Of a stretch of 64,000 bases of DNA, positions 16,679 to 27,452 are shown in pieces. Source of the DNA: Micromonospora chokoriensis. GTDB lineage: Bacteria; Actinomycetota; Actinomycetes; Mycobacteriales; Micromonosporaceae. How positions within the stretch are numbered: the stretch's first letter is position 1; each line of letters begins with the position of its first letter. Where the stretch lies: positions 19,210-83,209 of the forward strand of contig NZ_JOAN01000026.1 of NCBI RefSeq assembly GCF_000718555.1. Reading direction: 5' to 3'. Both the position numbers and the translations under genes were made by a program. A model generated the notes under the pieces. That model made no database searches and had not been told where the DNA came from. It was given only the letters and a program-made list of their open reading frames with translations.

Positions 16679-16997
16679 CCGGATCGGCGGGGGTGGGGCG
16701 TTTCCAGAGTGCACCGTGTCTCTTGGCCCAGCAGCGATCGCTGAACGCAACGTTGTTGACGTCCGCACCCGGGCTCGGTCCGGCCCGTGGGCGGGTAGCG
16801 AGAGTGCGGACAGCCCAGGGGTCACGCTGCGCCTGGTTTGTGGGTCGGGCGGAGATATCGAGGCATCCGCCAACGGGCGTTAACGATCCGTTCAGGAGTC
16901 GGCCCGCTGGTGGAGGGTTTACCGCGCGATCGTGATCGTTGCCGCGCCCTCGGTGCGGATCGATCACTCCTGCGTGCGGAACGGGGCCGTTGTCACC

Positions 16998-18008
16998 ATG
17001 GAGTCCGCCCTTCCACGGACGACCACCCTCTCGGTGGTTATCCCCATGTTCAACGAGACCGCGGTCATCCCAGCCCTGGTCGCCCGGCTGCGGCCGGTGC
17101 TCGACGCGCTCGCCGTCGACTACGAGGTGGTCGCCGTCGACGACGGCAGCCGGGACGACACCGTGTCGGTGCTCTTCGACCACGGGCGGGACTGGCCGCA
17201 GCTGCGGGTGCTCCGGCTGCGGCGCAACAGCGGCCACCAGGCGGCGTTGACCGCCGGCCTGCACCGGGCCGTCGGCCAGTGGGTGGTCAGCCTGGACGCC
17301 GATCTGCAGGATCCGCCGGAGACCATCGCCGAGATGCTCCGGGTGGCCCGCGAGGACGGGGTGGATGTCGTCTACGGCGTGCGCGCCGACCGCAGCACCG
17401 ACACGGTCTTCAAGCGCAACACCGCCCGTGGCTACTACTGGGCGATGCGTCGGCTCGTCGGTGTCGACCTACCCGCGCAGGCTGGCGACTTTCGGCTGCT
17501 CAGCCGGGACGTGATCGAGGTCCTGCGCCAACTGCCCGAACGTGCCCCGGTCTACCGGCTGCTGGTGCCGTCGCTCGGTTTCCCCAGCGCCGAGGTGCGC
17601 TACGACCGCGAGGCCCGCGTTGCCGGGGAGACGAAGTACCCGCTGCGCCGGATGGTGGCCCTGGCCTGGGAGAGCACGGCGAACTTCTCGGCCGCGCCAC
17701 TGCGCCTGGCCACCTGGATGGGGATGTCGAGCTTCCTGCTCTGCCTCGCCCTGATCGTGTTCGGCATGGTCGTCCACGTCTCCGGTGCCACCATCCCCGG
17801 CTGGACCTCGATGTTCGTCGCGGTGCTGCTGCTCAGTGGGGTGCAGTTGGTCTGCCTCGGCCTGCTGGGCGAGTACGTCGGCCGGATCTACGCCACCGTG
17901 CAGAACCGGCCCGCCTTCCACATCGGGTTCGACTCCCTCGACGAGTTGCCGGGCGCCGAGACGGCAGCGCGGGGCCGGGTCGACTCCGTGGTTGGCCTCC
18001 GTGGCTGA
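16998..18008 (+). CDS. Polyprenyl-phosphate glycosyltransferase (GT2, DPM1/GtrB-like)
   Basis: A 336-residue membrane glycosyltransferase that should load a sugar onto polyprenyl phosphate. The N-terminal GT2 domain shows VVIPMFNETAVIPAL, VAVDDGSRDDT, and the metal site SLDADLQDPPE. Two C-terminal transmembrane helices (ATWMGMSSFLLCLALIVFGMVV and FVAVLLLSGVQLVCLGLLG, positions ~240-310) are typical of GtrB/ArnC relatives. ATG 16998 is preferred over an upstream ATG at 16932, which adds non-conserved residues. It overlaps the next gene by eight bases. The product would be the lipid-linked donor for a GT-C transferase, the likely role of the downstream protein. Confidence 0.88.
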   Translation: MESALPRTTTLSVVIPMFNETAVIPALVARLRPVLDALAVDYEVVAVDDGSRDDTVSVLFDHGRDWPQLRVLRLRRNSGHQAALTAGLHRAVGQWVVSLDADLQDPPETIAEMLRVAREDGVDVVYGVRADRSTDTVFKRNTARGYYWAMRRLVGVDLPAQAGDFRLLSRDVIEVLRQLPERAPVYRLLVPSLGFPSAEVRYDREARVAGETKYPLRRMVALAWESTANFSAAPLRLATWMGMSSFLLCLALIVFGMVVHVSGATIPGWTSMFVAVLLLSGVQLVCLGLLGEYVGRIYATVQNRPAFHIGFDSLDELPGAETAARGRVDSVVGLRG

Positions 18009-20407
18009 CACCCTGCTGGCCGAGCGGGTCGACACCCCGGCCCCAGCCCCGGCCTCGCGTCGGCATGCTCTCGTGCCGATCCTCAGCGCGCTCCCGTGGG
18101 TGCTCGTGATCGGCGCACTGCTGGTGGTCTGGTCACGCGGCAGCGTGCCGGTCCCCGACCTCGCACGGTTCTCCGCGTACTGGGTCCTCGCGCTGGTTCT
18201 CCCCGGGACCCTGGTGCACCGCGCGCTGCGCGGCAGCAGGGGCAACCTTCCCGAGGACCTCGGCTACGGCGCGGCCACCGGCCTGCTCCTGGAGATCGCC
18301 GCCTGGGCGTTGGCCGCGGCGACCGGTCAGCAGTCCCTGCTGCGGTGGTGGCCGCTGCCCGTCCTCGTCGCGTTCGCCGCCGTCCCCGGGCTGCGCCGGC
18401 ACTGGCGGGTCGGCGAGCGCCGTCGGCTGCCGATCGCCTGGCACTGGGGGATGGGCGCTGCGCTGCTGGTGGTGCTCGCCTGGGGGTACACCCAGTGGCG
18501 GATGGTCGCGCTGCCTCCGGTCTACGGCGGCTACTACCAGGACGTGCTCTACCACCTGGGTCTGGTGCAGGAGCTGACCCGGGCGATGCCGTTCGAGTTG
18601 CCGCACGTCGCCGGCGAGGCCCTGCGCTACCACTACCTGTCCGACGCGCACATCGCCAGCGGCAGCATGATCACGGGCATCGCACCGACGATGGTGCTGA
18701 TGCGACTCTGGCTGGTGCCGGTGGTCGGTACTGCGGTGATCCTCGCGGCCGGTCTCGCCCGGGACCTGAGTGGGGCCGTCTGGGCCGGCCCGGTGGCCGC
18801 CCTCACCGCCTTCACCGGAGCGGCGGTCACGCTCGGCTCGCCGGTGGGCGTGTCCGGCGAGATGCCGCTGTCGTACGCCAGCCCCTCCCAGACGTACGTG
18901 CTGGTGCCGTTGTTGCTGCTGGCCGGGCTCATCATCGACGCGGCCCGGGGGCGTGCCCTCGGGCCGGCCTGGCCGCTGGTTCCAGCGCTCGGGCTGGTCT
19001 GTGCGGGGGCGAAGTCCAGCGCGTTGCCGCCGCTGATCGCCGGCCTGGGCCTCACCGCCGTCGTGTTCTGGTGGCGCAAGCGGCAGGTTCCACGACCCGC
19101 TCTGGTGGCGCTTGCCTGCCTGGTGGCGGCGATGGCGCTCGGCTTCCGGCTGCGGGGCCTCCACGCTGCGCGTGCAGGCGTTGGCGTTGCTGCACTTCGT
19201 CGCCCCGTACGCCGAGACCCTCGGGCCGGGTGACGGAATCTGGCCGAGTGCCCCGCTACCACCGGGCATCAACGACGGTGGCGTCCTCGGGTGGCTGCTG
19301 GCGTTCGCCGTGGTCGGCTGGTGGGTGCTGGGTCAGTCGCCCCGGTGGGTGGGCATGAGCCTGCTCGTCGACCGTGGGCACCGGGCCGATCCGGCCGTCT
19401 GGCTGCTCGCCGGCACGGTCCTAGCCGGGGCTGCCACCACCTGGGTGTTCCAGCACCCGTCGATCAGTCAGATCTACTTCTGGATGGGTGTCATCCCGAT
19501 CGGCGTCGTGCTGACCACCTGGTCCCTCGCCGAGGCCCGGGCGCCCTGGCCGGTGCTGGTGGTGCCCGCCGTGGCCGGCGCGCTGGCGGGGCTCGCCACG
19601 GCCGGCACGGTGGTGGGCTTCGCCGTGCCGAGGATCAGCCGCCCCGGCACCCCCACCACCTCGACGATCGAGGGGTGGCTGCGGGTACTGGGTCTCTCGG
19701 CCGCACGGTACGTGCTGTTCGTGGCGGTGGCCGCCGCGCTCGCCGTCGGGGTGGCCGCCCTGTGGCGGCGTCGCGTCCCGGCGCCGGTTTCGGTGCCGCC
19801 GGCTTCGGGGGCGGGCTCGGGAGCTCGTCGGCGGACGGCGACGATCGCCCTGGCCGGGGTCGCCGCGGCGATGCTCGGTGCCAGCGCCGCCGTCGTCGTG
19901 GGCGGGACCGTCCGCTCGGTGCTGACCGAGCCGGGGCCGCCGGCCACCGGGCCGCAGCCGTACGCGCTGACCGCCGACGAGATGCGCGCCGCGCTGTGGC
20001 TGGACGACAACGCCGCCGACGACGACGTGGTCGCCACAAACGTGCACTGCCGGCCGGTGCAGACCACCCCGCACTGCGATGCCCGTGCGTTCTGGGTGAC
20101 CGGCCTGGGCGGGCACCGCACGGTGGTGGAGAGCTGGGGCTACACCGACGCGGTAGTGGCCGCGCACGGCGTGCAGAACCTCGGGTACGCCCGACAGAGC
20201 TTCCCCGACCCGGCGCTGCTCGCGCTCAACGACGGGGTGTTCAGCGCGCCGACCCTGGCCGACCTGGACCGGCTCCGGACCGAGCACGGGGTCCGGTGGC
20301 TGTTCGCCGACAGCAGGGCCGGTGCGGTGTCGGCGGAGTTGGCCCGGCTGGCCCAGGTTCGGCTGGTCGCCGGCCCGGTCACCGTCTACGAGCTGAACCG
20401 CCCCTGA
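18001..20407 (+). pseudogene. Polytopic membrane protein, probable GT-C-type glycosyltransferase, split by a frameshift
   Basis: Two adjoining readings form one ~800-residue membrane protein. The first (GTG 18001 onward) gives about ten hydrophobic segments and a soluble-facing YYQDVLYHLGLVQEL...GEALRYHYLSDAHIASG region of the type seen in polyprenyl-sugar-dependent membrane transferases. It leaves frame at a GGGG run (19154-19157); dropping one G fuses it smoothly to the second reading (STLRVQALALLHFVAPYAETL onward), which supplies further helices and a C-terminal extracytoplasmic domain (ADEMRAALWLDDNAADDDVV) ending at 20407. The upstream GT2 gene fits as donor maker. This could be a real inactivation, a phase-variable tract or a sequencing error. 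The family itself is not recognised with confidence. Confidence 0.7.
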
Positions 20408-20459
20408 CGGTCTCGACAAACCCGGCCCGGTCCCGGCCTCTACCAGCGGATGCGAAACA

Positions 20460-21893
20460 ATGAGGTACGTGACGACGATCCCCAACGTGCTGGCCAACCG
20501 GTACGCCTCGCCCGAACTGGTCGCCCTCTGGTCCCCGGAGGAGAAGGTCCGGATGGAGCGGCGACTCTGGCTCGCCGTGCTCCGCGCTCAACGCGACCTT
20601 GGCGTGCCGGTGCCGGACGGTGTGGTCGAGGCGTACGAGCGGGTGCTCGACCAGGTCGACCTCGCCTCGATCGCGGAGCGGGAGCGAGTCACCCGGCACG
20701 ACGTGAAGGCCCGGATCGAGGAGTTCAGCGCGCTCGCTGGGCACGAGCACGTGCACAAGGGGATGACCTCTCGGGACCTCACCGAGAACGTCGAGCAGCT
20801 CCAGGTGCGCGCCTCGCTGGAGCTGATCCGCGATCGGGTGGTGGCCACCCTCGCCCGGCTTGCCTTCCTGGCGTACGAGCACTCTGAGCTGGTCATGACC
20901 GGCCGGTCGCACAACGTGGCGGCGCAGGCCACCACGCTGGGCAAGCGCTTCGCGTCGGCGGCGGAGGAGCTGCTGATCGCGTACGAGCGGTTGGAGGAGC
21001 TGATCGCCCGCTACCCGCTGCGGGGGATCAAGGGCCCGGTCGGCACGGCCGCCGACCAACTGGACCTCTTCGACGGCGACGCCGACAAGGTGGCCGAGCT
21101 GGAGCGGCGGGTCGCCGAGCACCTCGGCTTCTCCCGGGTGCTGGACAGCGTCGGGCAGGTCTACCCGCGCTCGCTCGACTTCGACGTGCTGGCCGCGCTT
21201 GCCCAGACCGCTGCCGCGCCGTCGTCGCTGGCCACCACGATCCGGTTGATGGTCGGCCAGGAGCTGGCGACCGAGGGCTTCAAGCCGGGTCAGGTCGGCT
21301 CCAGCGCCATGCCGCACAAGATGAACACCCGCTCGTCGGAGCGGGTGAATGGCTTCGCCGTGATCATCCGGGGCTACCTGTCGATGGTCGGTGAGTTGGC
21401 CGGTGACCAGTGGAACGAGGGGGACGTGTCCTGCTCGGTGGTCCGTCGGGTGGCGCTGCCGGACGCGTTCTTCGCCGCCGACGGGCTGTTCCAGACGTTC
21501 CTCACCGTGCTCGACGAGTTCGGCGCGTACCCGGCGGTGATCAACCGGGAGTTGGAGCGCTTCCTGCCGTTCCTGGCCACCACGAAGATCCTGGTCGCGG
21601 CGGTCCGTCGGGGCGTCGGCCGGGAGGTCGCCCACGAGGTGATCAAGGAGCACGCGGTCGCGGTGGCACTGGGGATGCGCGAGAAGGGCTCGCCGGAGAA
21701 CGACCTCTTCGACCGGTTGGCGGCGGACGGCCGACTCGGCCTGTCCCGCGCCGACATCGACACCCTGGTCGCCGACCGCAGCGCCTTCGTCGGCGCAGCG
21801 CAGGCGCAGGTGGCGGCGGTGACCCGCCGCATCACGGAGGTGGTAACGGCCCACCCGGAAGCCGCCACCTACAGCCCGCCCCCGATCCTCTAA
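20460..21893 (+). CDS. purB: Adenylosuccinate lyase
   Basis: Cleaves SAICAR to AICAR and adenylosuccinate to AMP, so it acts twice in purine synthesis. The 477-residue protein has the fumarase/aspartase-superfamily signature GSSAMPHKMNTRSSE near residue 283, the catalytic-histidine block TGRSHNVAAQATTLGKR, and HEHVHKGMTSRDLTEN. Length matches the longer PurB subtype. It starts at ATG 20460 after a 52-base gap from the membrane-protein gene. Its immediate neighbours are not purine genes; purSQL begin about 1 kb downstream. Confidence 0.95.
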   Translation: MRYVTTIPNVLANRYASPELVALWSPEEKVRMERRLWLAVLRAQRDLGVPVPDGVVEAYERVLDQVDLASIAERERVTRHDVKARIEEFSALAGHEHVHKGMTSRDLTENVEQLQVRASLELIRDRVVATLARLAFLAYEHSELVMTGRSHNVAAQATTLGKRFASAAEELLIAYERLEELIARYPLRGIKGPVGTAADQLDLFDGDADKVAELERRVAEHLGFSRVLDSVGQVYPRSLDFDVLAALAQTAAAPSSLATTIRLMVGQELATEGFKPGQVGSSAMPHKMNTRSSERVNGFAVIIRGYLSMVGELAGDQWNEGDVSCSVVRRVALPDAFFAADGLFQTFLTVLDEFGAYPAVINRELERFLPFLATTKILVAAVRRGVGREVAHEVIKEHAVAVALGMREKGSPENDLFDRLAADGRLGLSRADIDTLVADRSAFVGAAQAQVAAVTRRITEVVTAHPEAATYSPPPIL

Positions 21894-21922
21894 CCCCCAC
21901 CCCCGCCCCGGGCTGCCCCCGA

Positions 21923-21981
21923 TTGATCATGAAGTTATTGCCGTGACACGCCGATCCGGTGGGCAATAACTTCATGATCAA
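21923..21981. repeat. Dispersed palindromic element, perfect 20-bp arms
   Basis: TTGATCATGAAGTTATTGCC (21923-21942) and its exact reverse complement (21962-21981) flank a 19-base loop. It lies between the convergent stops of purB and the YbjQ-like gene, and has the same arm core as the element at 3-69. It could also terminate both transcripts. Confidence 0.75.
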
Positions 21982-21997
21982 CGGACATGGGGTGGGG

Positions 21998-22453
21998 TTA
22001 GGGGTTTGGGGTCTCGGCGGCGGAGCTTAGGTTGGGGGCGCTGGCCGGTTCGGCGATGCCGCCGAGAGACTCGGCGAAGGCCGGATCGGTGGCGGTCTGC
22101 GCGGCGACCGCCGGCTGGTCGGCCGGCATGGTCTCAGGCATCGTGGGTACGGCGACAACCGCCGTTCCGTACGCGCAGATCTCCATCCACATCTCGCCGC
22201 AGTCCCGGCTGTCGAACCGCATGCCGATCACCGCGTTCGCGCCGAGCCGCAGGGCCTCCTCGCCGAGTCGGGTCACCGAGTCGGTACGCCACCGGGTCAG
22301 GTTGTCCGGGGCCATCGGGTCGTACGCGCCACCGCGCAGGTTCTTGACACCCTCGCGGTACGGGTTGCGCGTCCGTGCCATCGATGACACCACCTCACCG
22401 AGAATCTGGCGGATCTCGTAGCCGGGCAGTTGCTCTGTCGTCACGACCAGCAC
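21998..22453 (-). CDS. YbjQ/UPF0145-family heavy-metal-binding-domain protein
   Basis: A 151-residue cytoplasmic protein. The first ~105 residues match the pentameric YbjQ (DUF74) fold: TTEQLPGYEIRQILGEVVSSMARTRN, then GANAVIGMRFDSRD and ICAYGTAVVAV. The remaining ~45 residues are a Pro/Ala-rich disordered tail. The GTG at 22453 (VLVVTTEQLPG) matches family N-termini; the longer reading upstream does not. Function of the family is poorly defined. Confidence 0.85.
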   Translation of the reverse strand: MLVVTTEQLPGYEIRQILGEVVSSMARTRNPYREGVKNLRGGAYDPMAPDNLTRWRTDSVTRLGEEALRLGANAVIGMRFDSRDCGEMWMEICAYGTAVVAVPTMPETMPADQPAVAAQTATDPAFAESLGGIAEPASAPNLSSAAETPNP

Positions 22454-22582
22454 GTTTCCGATGCTGTCAGGAGTGGCGCGACCCGATCGGGTGCATTGTT
22501 CACCTGATCGGATGCTGCAAAACGGCGCGGCGCGGACGGCCGGCACGTGCCCGACCATCCGCGTCGCGCCGGGCGCTAACCG

Positions 22583-22687
22583 TCAGACACCGGCCACCGA
22601 GGTGATCCAGGCCCGGTTGTACGCAACACTGCCGTAGTTGTGGATGTTCGACCCGTCGGCGGTGGAGGCGGGTGCGGCGAATCCGAA
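22583..22687 (-). pseudogene. 34-residue C-terminal remnant of a secreted protein
   Basis: Reading the minus strand, an in-frame stretch ends GSNIHNYGSVAYNRAWITSVAGV and a stop; upstream it is cut by a TGA at 22688-22690 and no start or signal sequence remains. The composition resembles the end of actinomycete secreted hydrolases, loosely like trypsin-type proteases. I read it as a decayed gene end. The closest family is not certain. Confidence 0.35.
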
Positions 22688-22690
22688 TCA

Positions 22691-22953
22691 ATCGACTTCC
22701 ATCGATGCGCGGAAGGGCTTCCGGCGGCCGTTGTCAAGAATTTGATCGAGGTTGCCCAATGTAACGATTTGGCTACCCGCTACGCCGTATATGCCCTGCT
22801 GAGGGCACCTTTCCCGCCCGGCGGGGCACCCTGAGCGTCGGCGGTGCCGAGCACCGCCTGGAGTGCACCCGGCCGGTGCGTCCGCAGCGATATCTGCCAG
22901 GTAGGCTGGCTGCGCTCGCCCGTTGTGGGTCGGCACCCAACTGCGTACACAGT
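22691..22953. other. Gene-free stretch before purS
   Basis: No supported coding sequence. The centre (about 22730-22800) is AT-richer than its surroundings, with TTGTCA and TTGATC hexamers. A TAGGCT -10-like box is present near 22911, about 55 bases before the purS start. Short open readings on both strands lack conserved features or ribosome sites. Confidence 0.4.
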
Positions 22954-22965
22954 CAGGAGTGCCCA

Positions 22966-23229
22966 GTGCCTCGCGTCGTCGTCGACGTCATGCTCAAGCC
23001 CGAGATCCTCGATCCTCAGGGCCAGGCCGTCGCAAACGCGCTGCCCCGGCTCGGCGTCGGTGATGTCGCCTCGGTTCGGATCGGCAGGCGCATCGAGATC
23101 GAGTTCACCGGTGAACCGGATCTGGACCGCGCTCGGGAGATCGCCGACAAACTGCTCGCCAACCCGGTCATCGAGGACTTCACCGTCCGCCTGGTCGAGG
23201 CCGACGAGACCGCGGACGCCCGCTCGTGA
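22966..23229 (+). CDS. purS: FGAM synthetase subunit PurS
   Basis: The 87-residue small subunit of the PurSQL form of formylglycinamidine synthase, bridging PurQ and PurL. The sequence [28 protein letters not shown] and [12 protein letters not shown] fits the PurS fold. The GTG at 22966 follows AGGAG with good spacing, so the longer upstream reading is not used. PurQ begins at an overlapping GTGA. The presence of separate PurS, PurQ and PurL is the Gram-positive arrangement. Confidence 0.95.
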   Translation: MPRVVVDVMLKPEILDPQGQAVANALPRLGVGDVASVRIGRRIEIEFTGEPDLDRAREIADKLLANPVIEDFTVRLVEADETADARS

Positions 23230-23909
23230 CCGCCAGGGTAGGTGTGGTCACCTTCCCCGGCTCGCTCGACGACGGGGACGCGGCCCGCGCCGTCCGGATC
23301 GCCGGCGCTGAGCCGGTCCGGCTCTGGCACGGCGACCCGGATCTGCACGGTGTCGACGCGGTCGTCCTGCCCGGCGGGTTCTCCTACGGTGACTACCTGC
23401 GCTGTGGTGCCATCGCCCGGTTCGCCCCGGTGATGGAGACGATCGTGGACGCCGCCCAGGGTGGTCTGCCGGTGCTCGGCATCTGCAACGGCTTCCAGAT
23501 CCTCTGCGAGGCGCACCTGCTGCCCGGCGCGCTCACCCGCAACCAGCACCTGCACTTCCGCAACCGGGACCAGGTCCTGCGCATCGAGTCGGCCGGGACC
23601 GCGTGGACCAACGCGTTCCAGCCCGGCCAGGAGGTGCTCATCCCGGTCAAGAACGGCGAGGGCTGCTACGTCGCGGACACCGCGACGCTGGACCAGCTCG
23701 AAGCCGAGGGCCGGGTGGTCGCCCGCTACGTCGGCGGCAACCCCAACGGATCCCAGCGCGACATCGCCGCGATCGCCAACGCCGCCGGCAACGTGGTCGG
23801 CATCATGCCGCACCCCGAGCACGCGGTGGAGGCGCTCACCGGCCCGTCGCTGGACGGCCTCGGCTTCTTCACGTCGGTCCTCAAGCACCTGGTCGGGGCG
23901 CCAGCGTGA
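23226..23909 (+). CDS. purQ: FGAM synthetase glutaminase subunit PurQ
   Basis: A 227-residue class-I glutamine amidotransferase that supplies ammonia to PurL. Catalytic triad residues are visible: nucleophile Cys87 in GICNGFQIL, and the His/Glu pair in PHPEHAVE near residues 198-202. The oxyanion region [13 protein letters not shown] is conserved. GTG start overlaps the purS stop by four bases, so the operon is translationally coupled. purL follows after 46 bases. Confidence 0.96.
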   Translation: MTARVGVVTFPGSLDDGDAARAVRIAGAEPVRLWHGDPDLHGVDAVVLPGGFSYGDYLRCGAIARFAPVMETIVDAAQGGLPVLGICNGFQILCEAHLLPGALTRNQHLHFRNRDQVLRIESAGTAWTNAFQPGQEVLIPVKNGEGCYVADTATLDQLEAEGRVVARYVGGNPNGSQRDIAAIANAAGNVVGIMPHPEHAVEALTGPSLDGLGFFTSVLKHLVGAPA

Positions 23910-23955
23910 GCGCGAGGAGCGAGTCTGGCGGGCACCTGCGCAGCGAGGAGAGGTC

Positions 23956-26625
23956 ATGACCACCCATCCGGACCCGGTACGGGACACTCCGGAGGCGTAC
24001 TCCGCCCCGGCGCAGCCGGCCGAGCCGAGCGCGGCGCAGCCGGTCGCACCGGCGACCGCTCCCGCTCAGCCGGCCCCCGCCGCCTGGACCGACGGCCCGG
24101 ACACTGTGCCGCGCGCCGCTGGCACCCCGGGCGAGCTTCAGCCGTACACCGAGCTGGGTCTGCGCGACGACGAGTACGACCGGATCCGGCAGATTCTCGG
24201 CCGCCGTCCCACGCAGTCCGAGCTGGCGATGTACTCGATCATGTGGAGCGAGCACTGCTCCTACAAGTCGAGCAAGGTGCACCTGCGCCAGTTCAGTGAG
24301 AAGGCCCCGCCCAGCGACCGGATGCTCGCCGGCATCGGTGAGAACGCCGGTGTCGTGCAGATCTCCGACGAGCTGGCGGTGACCTTCAAGGTCGAGTCGC
24401 ACAACCACCCGAGCTTCGTCGAGCCGTACCAGGGTGCGGCGACCGGTGTCGGTGGCATCGTCCGGGACATTCTCGCCATGGGTGCCCGCCCGGTCGCGGT
24501 GATGGATCCGCTGCGCTTCGGTGCCGCAGATCACCCGGACACCGCCCGGGTGCTCACCGGCGTGGTCGCCGGCGTTGGCGGCTACGGCAACTGCCTGGGC
24601 CTGCCCAACATCGGTGGCGAGCTGGTCTTCGACCCCTCCTACCAGGGCAACCCGCTGCTCAACGCGCTCTGCCTGGGCGTGCTGCCGGTCAGCCGGCTGC
24701 AGAACAAGGCCGCCGCTGGCCCGGGCAACGTTGTCGTGCTGATGGGCGCCAAGACCGGCCGCGACGGCATCGGCGGCGTCTCGGTGCTGGCCAGCGCCAC
24801 CTTCGACGAGGGCAGCGAGGGCCGCCGCCCCGCCGTGCAGGTCGGCGACCCGTTCACCGAGAAGCTGCTGATCGAGGCGTGCCTCGAGCTGTACGACGGC
24901 CAGCTGGTCGTCGGCATCCAGGACCTCGGCGGCGCCGGTCTGACCTGCGCGCTGACCGAGACCGCCGCAGCGGCCAGCACCGGCATGCGGGTCTGGCTGG
25001 AGCGGGTTCCGCTGCGCGAGCCCTCGATGGACCCGCACGAGATCCTGGCGAGCGAGTCGCAGGAGCGGATGCTGCTGGTCGTCGAGCCGGACAAGCTCGA
25101 CGCGGTGCTCAAGACCTGCGAGAAGTGGGGCGTCCTCGCCACCGCGATCGGTGAGGTCACCGCACCGGAGCCGGACGGCAGCCCGGGTCGACTGGCGATC
25201 ACCTGGCAGGACCACCTTGTCGTCGACGTGCCGCCGGGTTCGCTCGTCGACGACGGCCCGGTCTACGCCCGGCCGATGCGCGAGCCGGCCGACCTGATCC
25301 TGCTGCAGGCCGACCGGGCCGAGACCCTGCCCCGGCCGGCCGACCCGGAGGCGCTGCGGGAGACCGTACTGCGCATGATCGCGTCGCCGAATCTGGCCGA
25401 CAAGACCTGGGTCACCGAGCAGTACGACCGCTACGTGCTGGGCAACACCGTGCTCGCCCAGCCGGAGGACGGCGGCGTGATCCGGATCGACGAGCGCACC
25501 GGTCTCGGCGTGGCGCTGTCGTTGGACGGCAACGGCCGGTACGCCCGACTGGACCCGTACAACGGCACCAAGCTGGCCCTGGCTGAGGCGTACCGGAACG
25601 TGGCGGTGACCGGCGCGAAGCCGATCGCCGTGACCAACTGCCTCAACTTCGGCTCGCCGGAGGACCCGGGCGTGATGTGGCAGTTCGCCGAGGCCGTGCG
25701 CGGCCTGGCGGACGGCTGCCTGGAGCTGGGCATCCCGGTGACCGGCGGCAACGTCAGCTTCTACAACCAGACCGGCGCGGCGGCCATCCACCCGACGCCG
25801 GTGGTCGGTGTGCTGGGCGTGCTGGACAACGTCGCCGACCGGGTGCCGATGGGCTTCGTGCCGCGCGCCGGTGGCGACCACGACCAGCTCTACCTGCTCG
25901 GCGAGACGAACGTGGAGCTGTCCGGCTCGGAGTGGGCCTGGGTGACGCACGAGCACCTCGGCGGTATTCCGCCGCACGTGGACCTCGCCCGGGAGAAGGC
26001 GCTCGCCGAGTTGCTGGCCGAGGCGGCCCGCGTCGGTCACCTCAGCTCGGCACACGACCTCTCCGACGGGGGCCTCGCCCAGAGCCTGGTCGAGTCCTGC
26101 CTGCGTCGCGGCGTCGGTGCCCGAGTGGCGGTGCCGGAGCAGTTCGCCGAGGGCTCGATGCCGTTCGTCTACCTGTTCAGCGAGTCCGCCACGCGGGCGC
26201 TGGTCTCGGTGCCGCGCGGCCACGACAAGGCGTTCGCGGCGCTCTGCGCCGAGCGGGGCGTGCCGTTCGAGCTGATCGGCGTCACCGACCCGTCCGGCGG
26301 TGCGCTTGAGGTGCACGGTCAGTTCCGGATCGGCCTGGACGAGCTGCGCACCGCGCACACCGAGACGTTGCCGCGCCTCTTCGGGGGCTCGGCGGTCGTC
26401 GAGGTGCCCGCGCCGGCCGCCGGTGTGGCGGGTGCGGTCGAGGCTGTTCCGCTGCCGGTCGCGCAGGCTGAGCCGGTCGACGCGGCGGCGGTGGTCTCCG
26501 AGCCGATCGCCTCCTCGGGTCCTTCTCCGCAGACCGGCGCGGTCGAGCCGGTCGAGGCAGAGCAGCCCGGTGGGGCGTCCGAGTCTGACTCCGGTGTCAC
26601 CGAGCCGTCGCCTGACGAGCGCTGA
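23956..26625 (+). CDS. purL: FGAM synthetase large subunit PurL with unusual terminal extensions
   Basis: ATP-dependent amidation of FGAR to FGAM. The catalytic core shows [44 protein letters not shown], and the later [11 protein letters not shown] and [14 protein letters not shown] blocks. At 889 residues it is about 130 longer than usual small PurL. A ~50-residue Pro/Ala-rich segment precedes the core and a ~75-residue Ala/Pro/Val/Glu tail follows the last conserved block. The ATG at 23956 after GAGGAGAGG is the clear start. Both extensions look disordered and may be lineage-specific linkers. Confidence 0.95.
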   Translation: MTTHPDPVRDTPEAYSAPAQPAEPSAAQPVAPATAPAQPAPAAWTDGPDTVPRAAGTPGELQPYTELGLRDDEYDRIRQILGRRPTQSELAMYSIMWSEHCSYKSSKVHLRQFSEKAPPSDRMLAGIGENAGVVQISDELAVTFKVESHNHPSFVEPYQGAATGVGGIVRDILAMGARPVAVMDPLRFGAADHPDTARVLTGVVAGVGGYGNCLGLPNIGGELVFDPSYQGNPLLNALCLGVLPVSRLQNKAAAGPGNVVVLMGAKTGRDGIGGVSVLASATFDEGSEGRRPAVQVGDPFTEKLLIEACLELYDGQLVVGIQDLGGAGLTCALTETAAAASTGMRVWLERVPLREPSMDPHEILASESQERMLLVVEPDKLDAVLKTCEKWGVLATAIGEVTAPEPDGSPGRLAITWQDHLVVDVPPGSLVDDGPVYARPMREPADLILLQADRAETLPRPADPEALRETVLRMIASPNLADKTWVTEQYDRYVLGNTVLAQPEDGGVIRIDERTGLGVALSLDGNGRYARLDPYNGTKLALAEAYRNVAVTGAKPIAVTNCLNFGSPEDPGVMWQFAEAVRGLADGCLELGIPVTGGNVSFYNQTGAAAIHPTPVVGVLGVLDNVADRVPMGFVPRAGGDHDQLYLLGETNVELSGSEWAWVTHEHLGGIPPHVDLAREKALAELLAEAARVGHLSSAHDLSDGGLAQSLVESCLRRGVGARVAVPEQFAEGSMPFVYLFSESATRALVSVPRGHDKAFAALCAERGVPFELIGVTDPSGGALEVHGQFRIGLDELRTAHTETLPRLFGGSAVVEVPAPAAGVAGAVEAVPLPVAQAEPVDAAAVVSEPIASSGPSPQTGAVEPVEAEQPGGASESDSGVTEPSPDER

Positions 26626-27385
26626 GGCGTTGACGGCCGCTGTCTACGGCCAACCCGGTTCCGGTGCCCGGTTCGACTGGGGGCTGACCGGGGCGGCCGA
26701 GCTCGGTCGGGTCTGCGCGGCGCTGGTGGTGGTGGACGTCCTGTCGTTCACCACCGCCGTCGAGGTGGCGGTTGCCCGGGGGATGCGGGTGCACCCGTTC
26801 CCCTGGGGTGAGCAGGCCGCCGAGTACGCCGTGCGGGTCGGCGCAATCGCTGCGGTCGGTCGTCGGCAGACGACCGCGGAGCATCCGTGGTCGCTCTCGC
26901 CAGCGGCGCTGAGCAGCGCACCCGCGGTGGCGGACCTGGTGCTGCCCTCCCCGAACGGCTCCGCCATCAGCGCCGCCGCCAGTGCCACCGGCCTGCCGGT
27001 GGTCGCTGCGTGCCTGCGCAACGCGCGCGCCGTCGGGCGTTGGCTGCGCCGCCAGGGGTACGGCACGGTGGATGCCCCGATCGGCGTGATCGCCTCGGGC
27101 GAGCGGTGGCCGGACGGGTCGCTGCGTCCGTCGGTAGAGGATCAGCTCGGTGCCGCGTCCGTGCTGGATGCCCTCTCTGGTGTGCCGGGTGGGCTCTCGG
27201 TGGAGGCGGCCATGGCGCTCGCCGCGCTGGCGAGCACCCCGGATGTGCCCGCCGCCGTGCGTGGCAGCGTCTCCGGTCGGGAGTTGACCGAGAACGGCTT
27301 CGCCGGGGACGTGGATGTCGCCGTTCGAATCGGCGTGTCGGACGTCGTGCCGATGCTCCGCCAGGGCGTCTTCTCCGCCGCCTGA
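26594..27385 (+). CDS. ComB-like 2-phosphosulfolactate phosphatase family protein
   Basis: About 250-263 residues with the ComB fold: [47 protein letters not shown] and [25 protein letters not shown]. The archetype releases phosphate from 2-phosphosulfolactate in coenzyme M synthesis, which is not expected in this organism, so the true substrate is probably another phosphorylated hydroxyacid. The start is uncertain: GTG 26594 overlaps purL by 32 bases, while TTG 26630 lies four bases after the purL stop. Immediate linkage to purSQL suggests co-transcription. A strong terminator follows at 27453. Confidence 0.8.
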   Translation: MSPSRRLTSAEALTAAVYGQPGSGARFDWGLTGAAELGRVCAALVVVDVLSFTTAVEVAVARGMRVHPFPWGEQAAEYAVRVGAIAAVGRRQTTAEHPWSLSPAALSSAPAVADLVLPSPNGSAISAAASATGLPVVAACLRNARAVGRWLRRQGYGTVDAPIGVIASGERWPDGSLRPSVEDQLGAASVLDALSGVPGGLSVEAAMALAALASTPDVPAAVRGSVSGRELTENGFAGDVDVAVRIGVSDVVPMLRQGVFSAA

Positions 27386-27452
27386 CCGCGCCGACCGCCC
27401 GCACTCCGCACTCCAGGAACGCGAGATCGGCGCGGTTGGGTTGGTCTTCGAC

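Noticed and set aside
20379..21854. 491-codon open reading antisense to purB
   Set aside because: Shadow frame; purB motifs are intact on the plus strand.
22640..22834. 64-codon open reading on the plus strand before purS
   Set aside because: No ribosome site, no conserved sequence, and its left part overlaps the minus-strand remnant at 22583-22687.
23881..26358. 825-codon open reading on the minus strand inside purL
   Set aside because: It is antisense to a fully conserved gene. The translation has the arginine/valine/glutamate bias of a GC-driven shadow frame and no domain.
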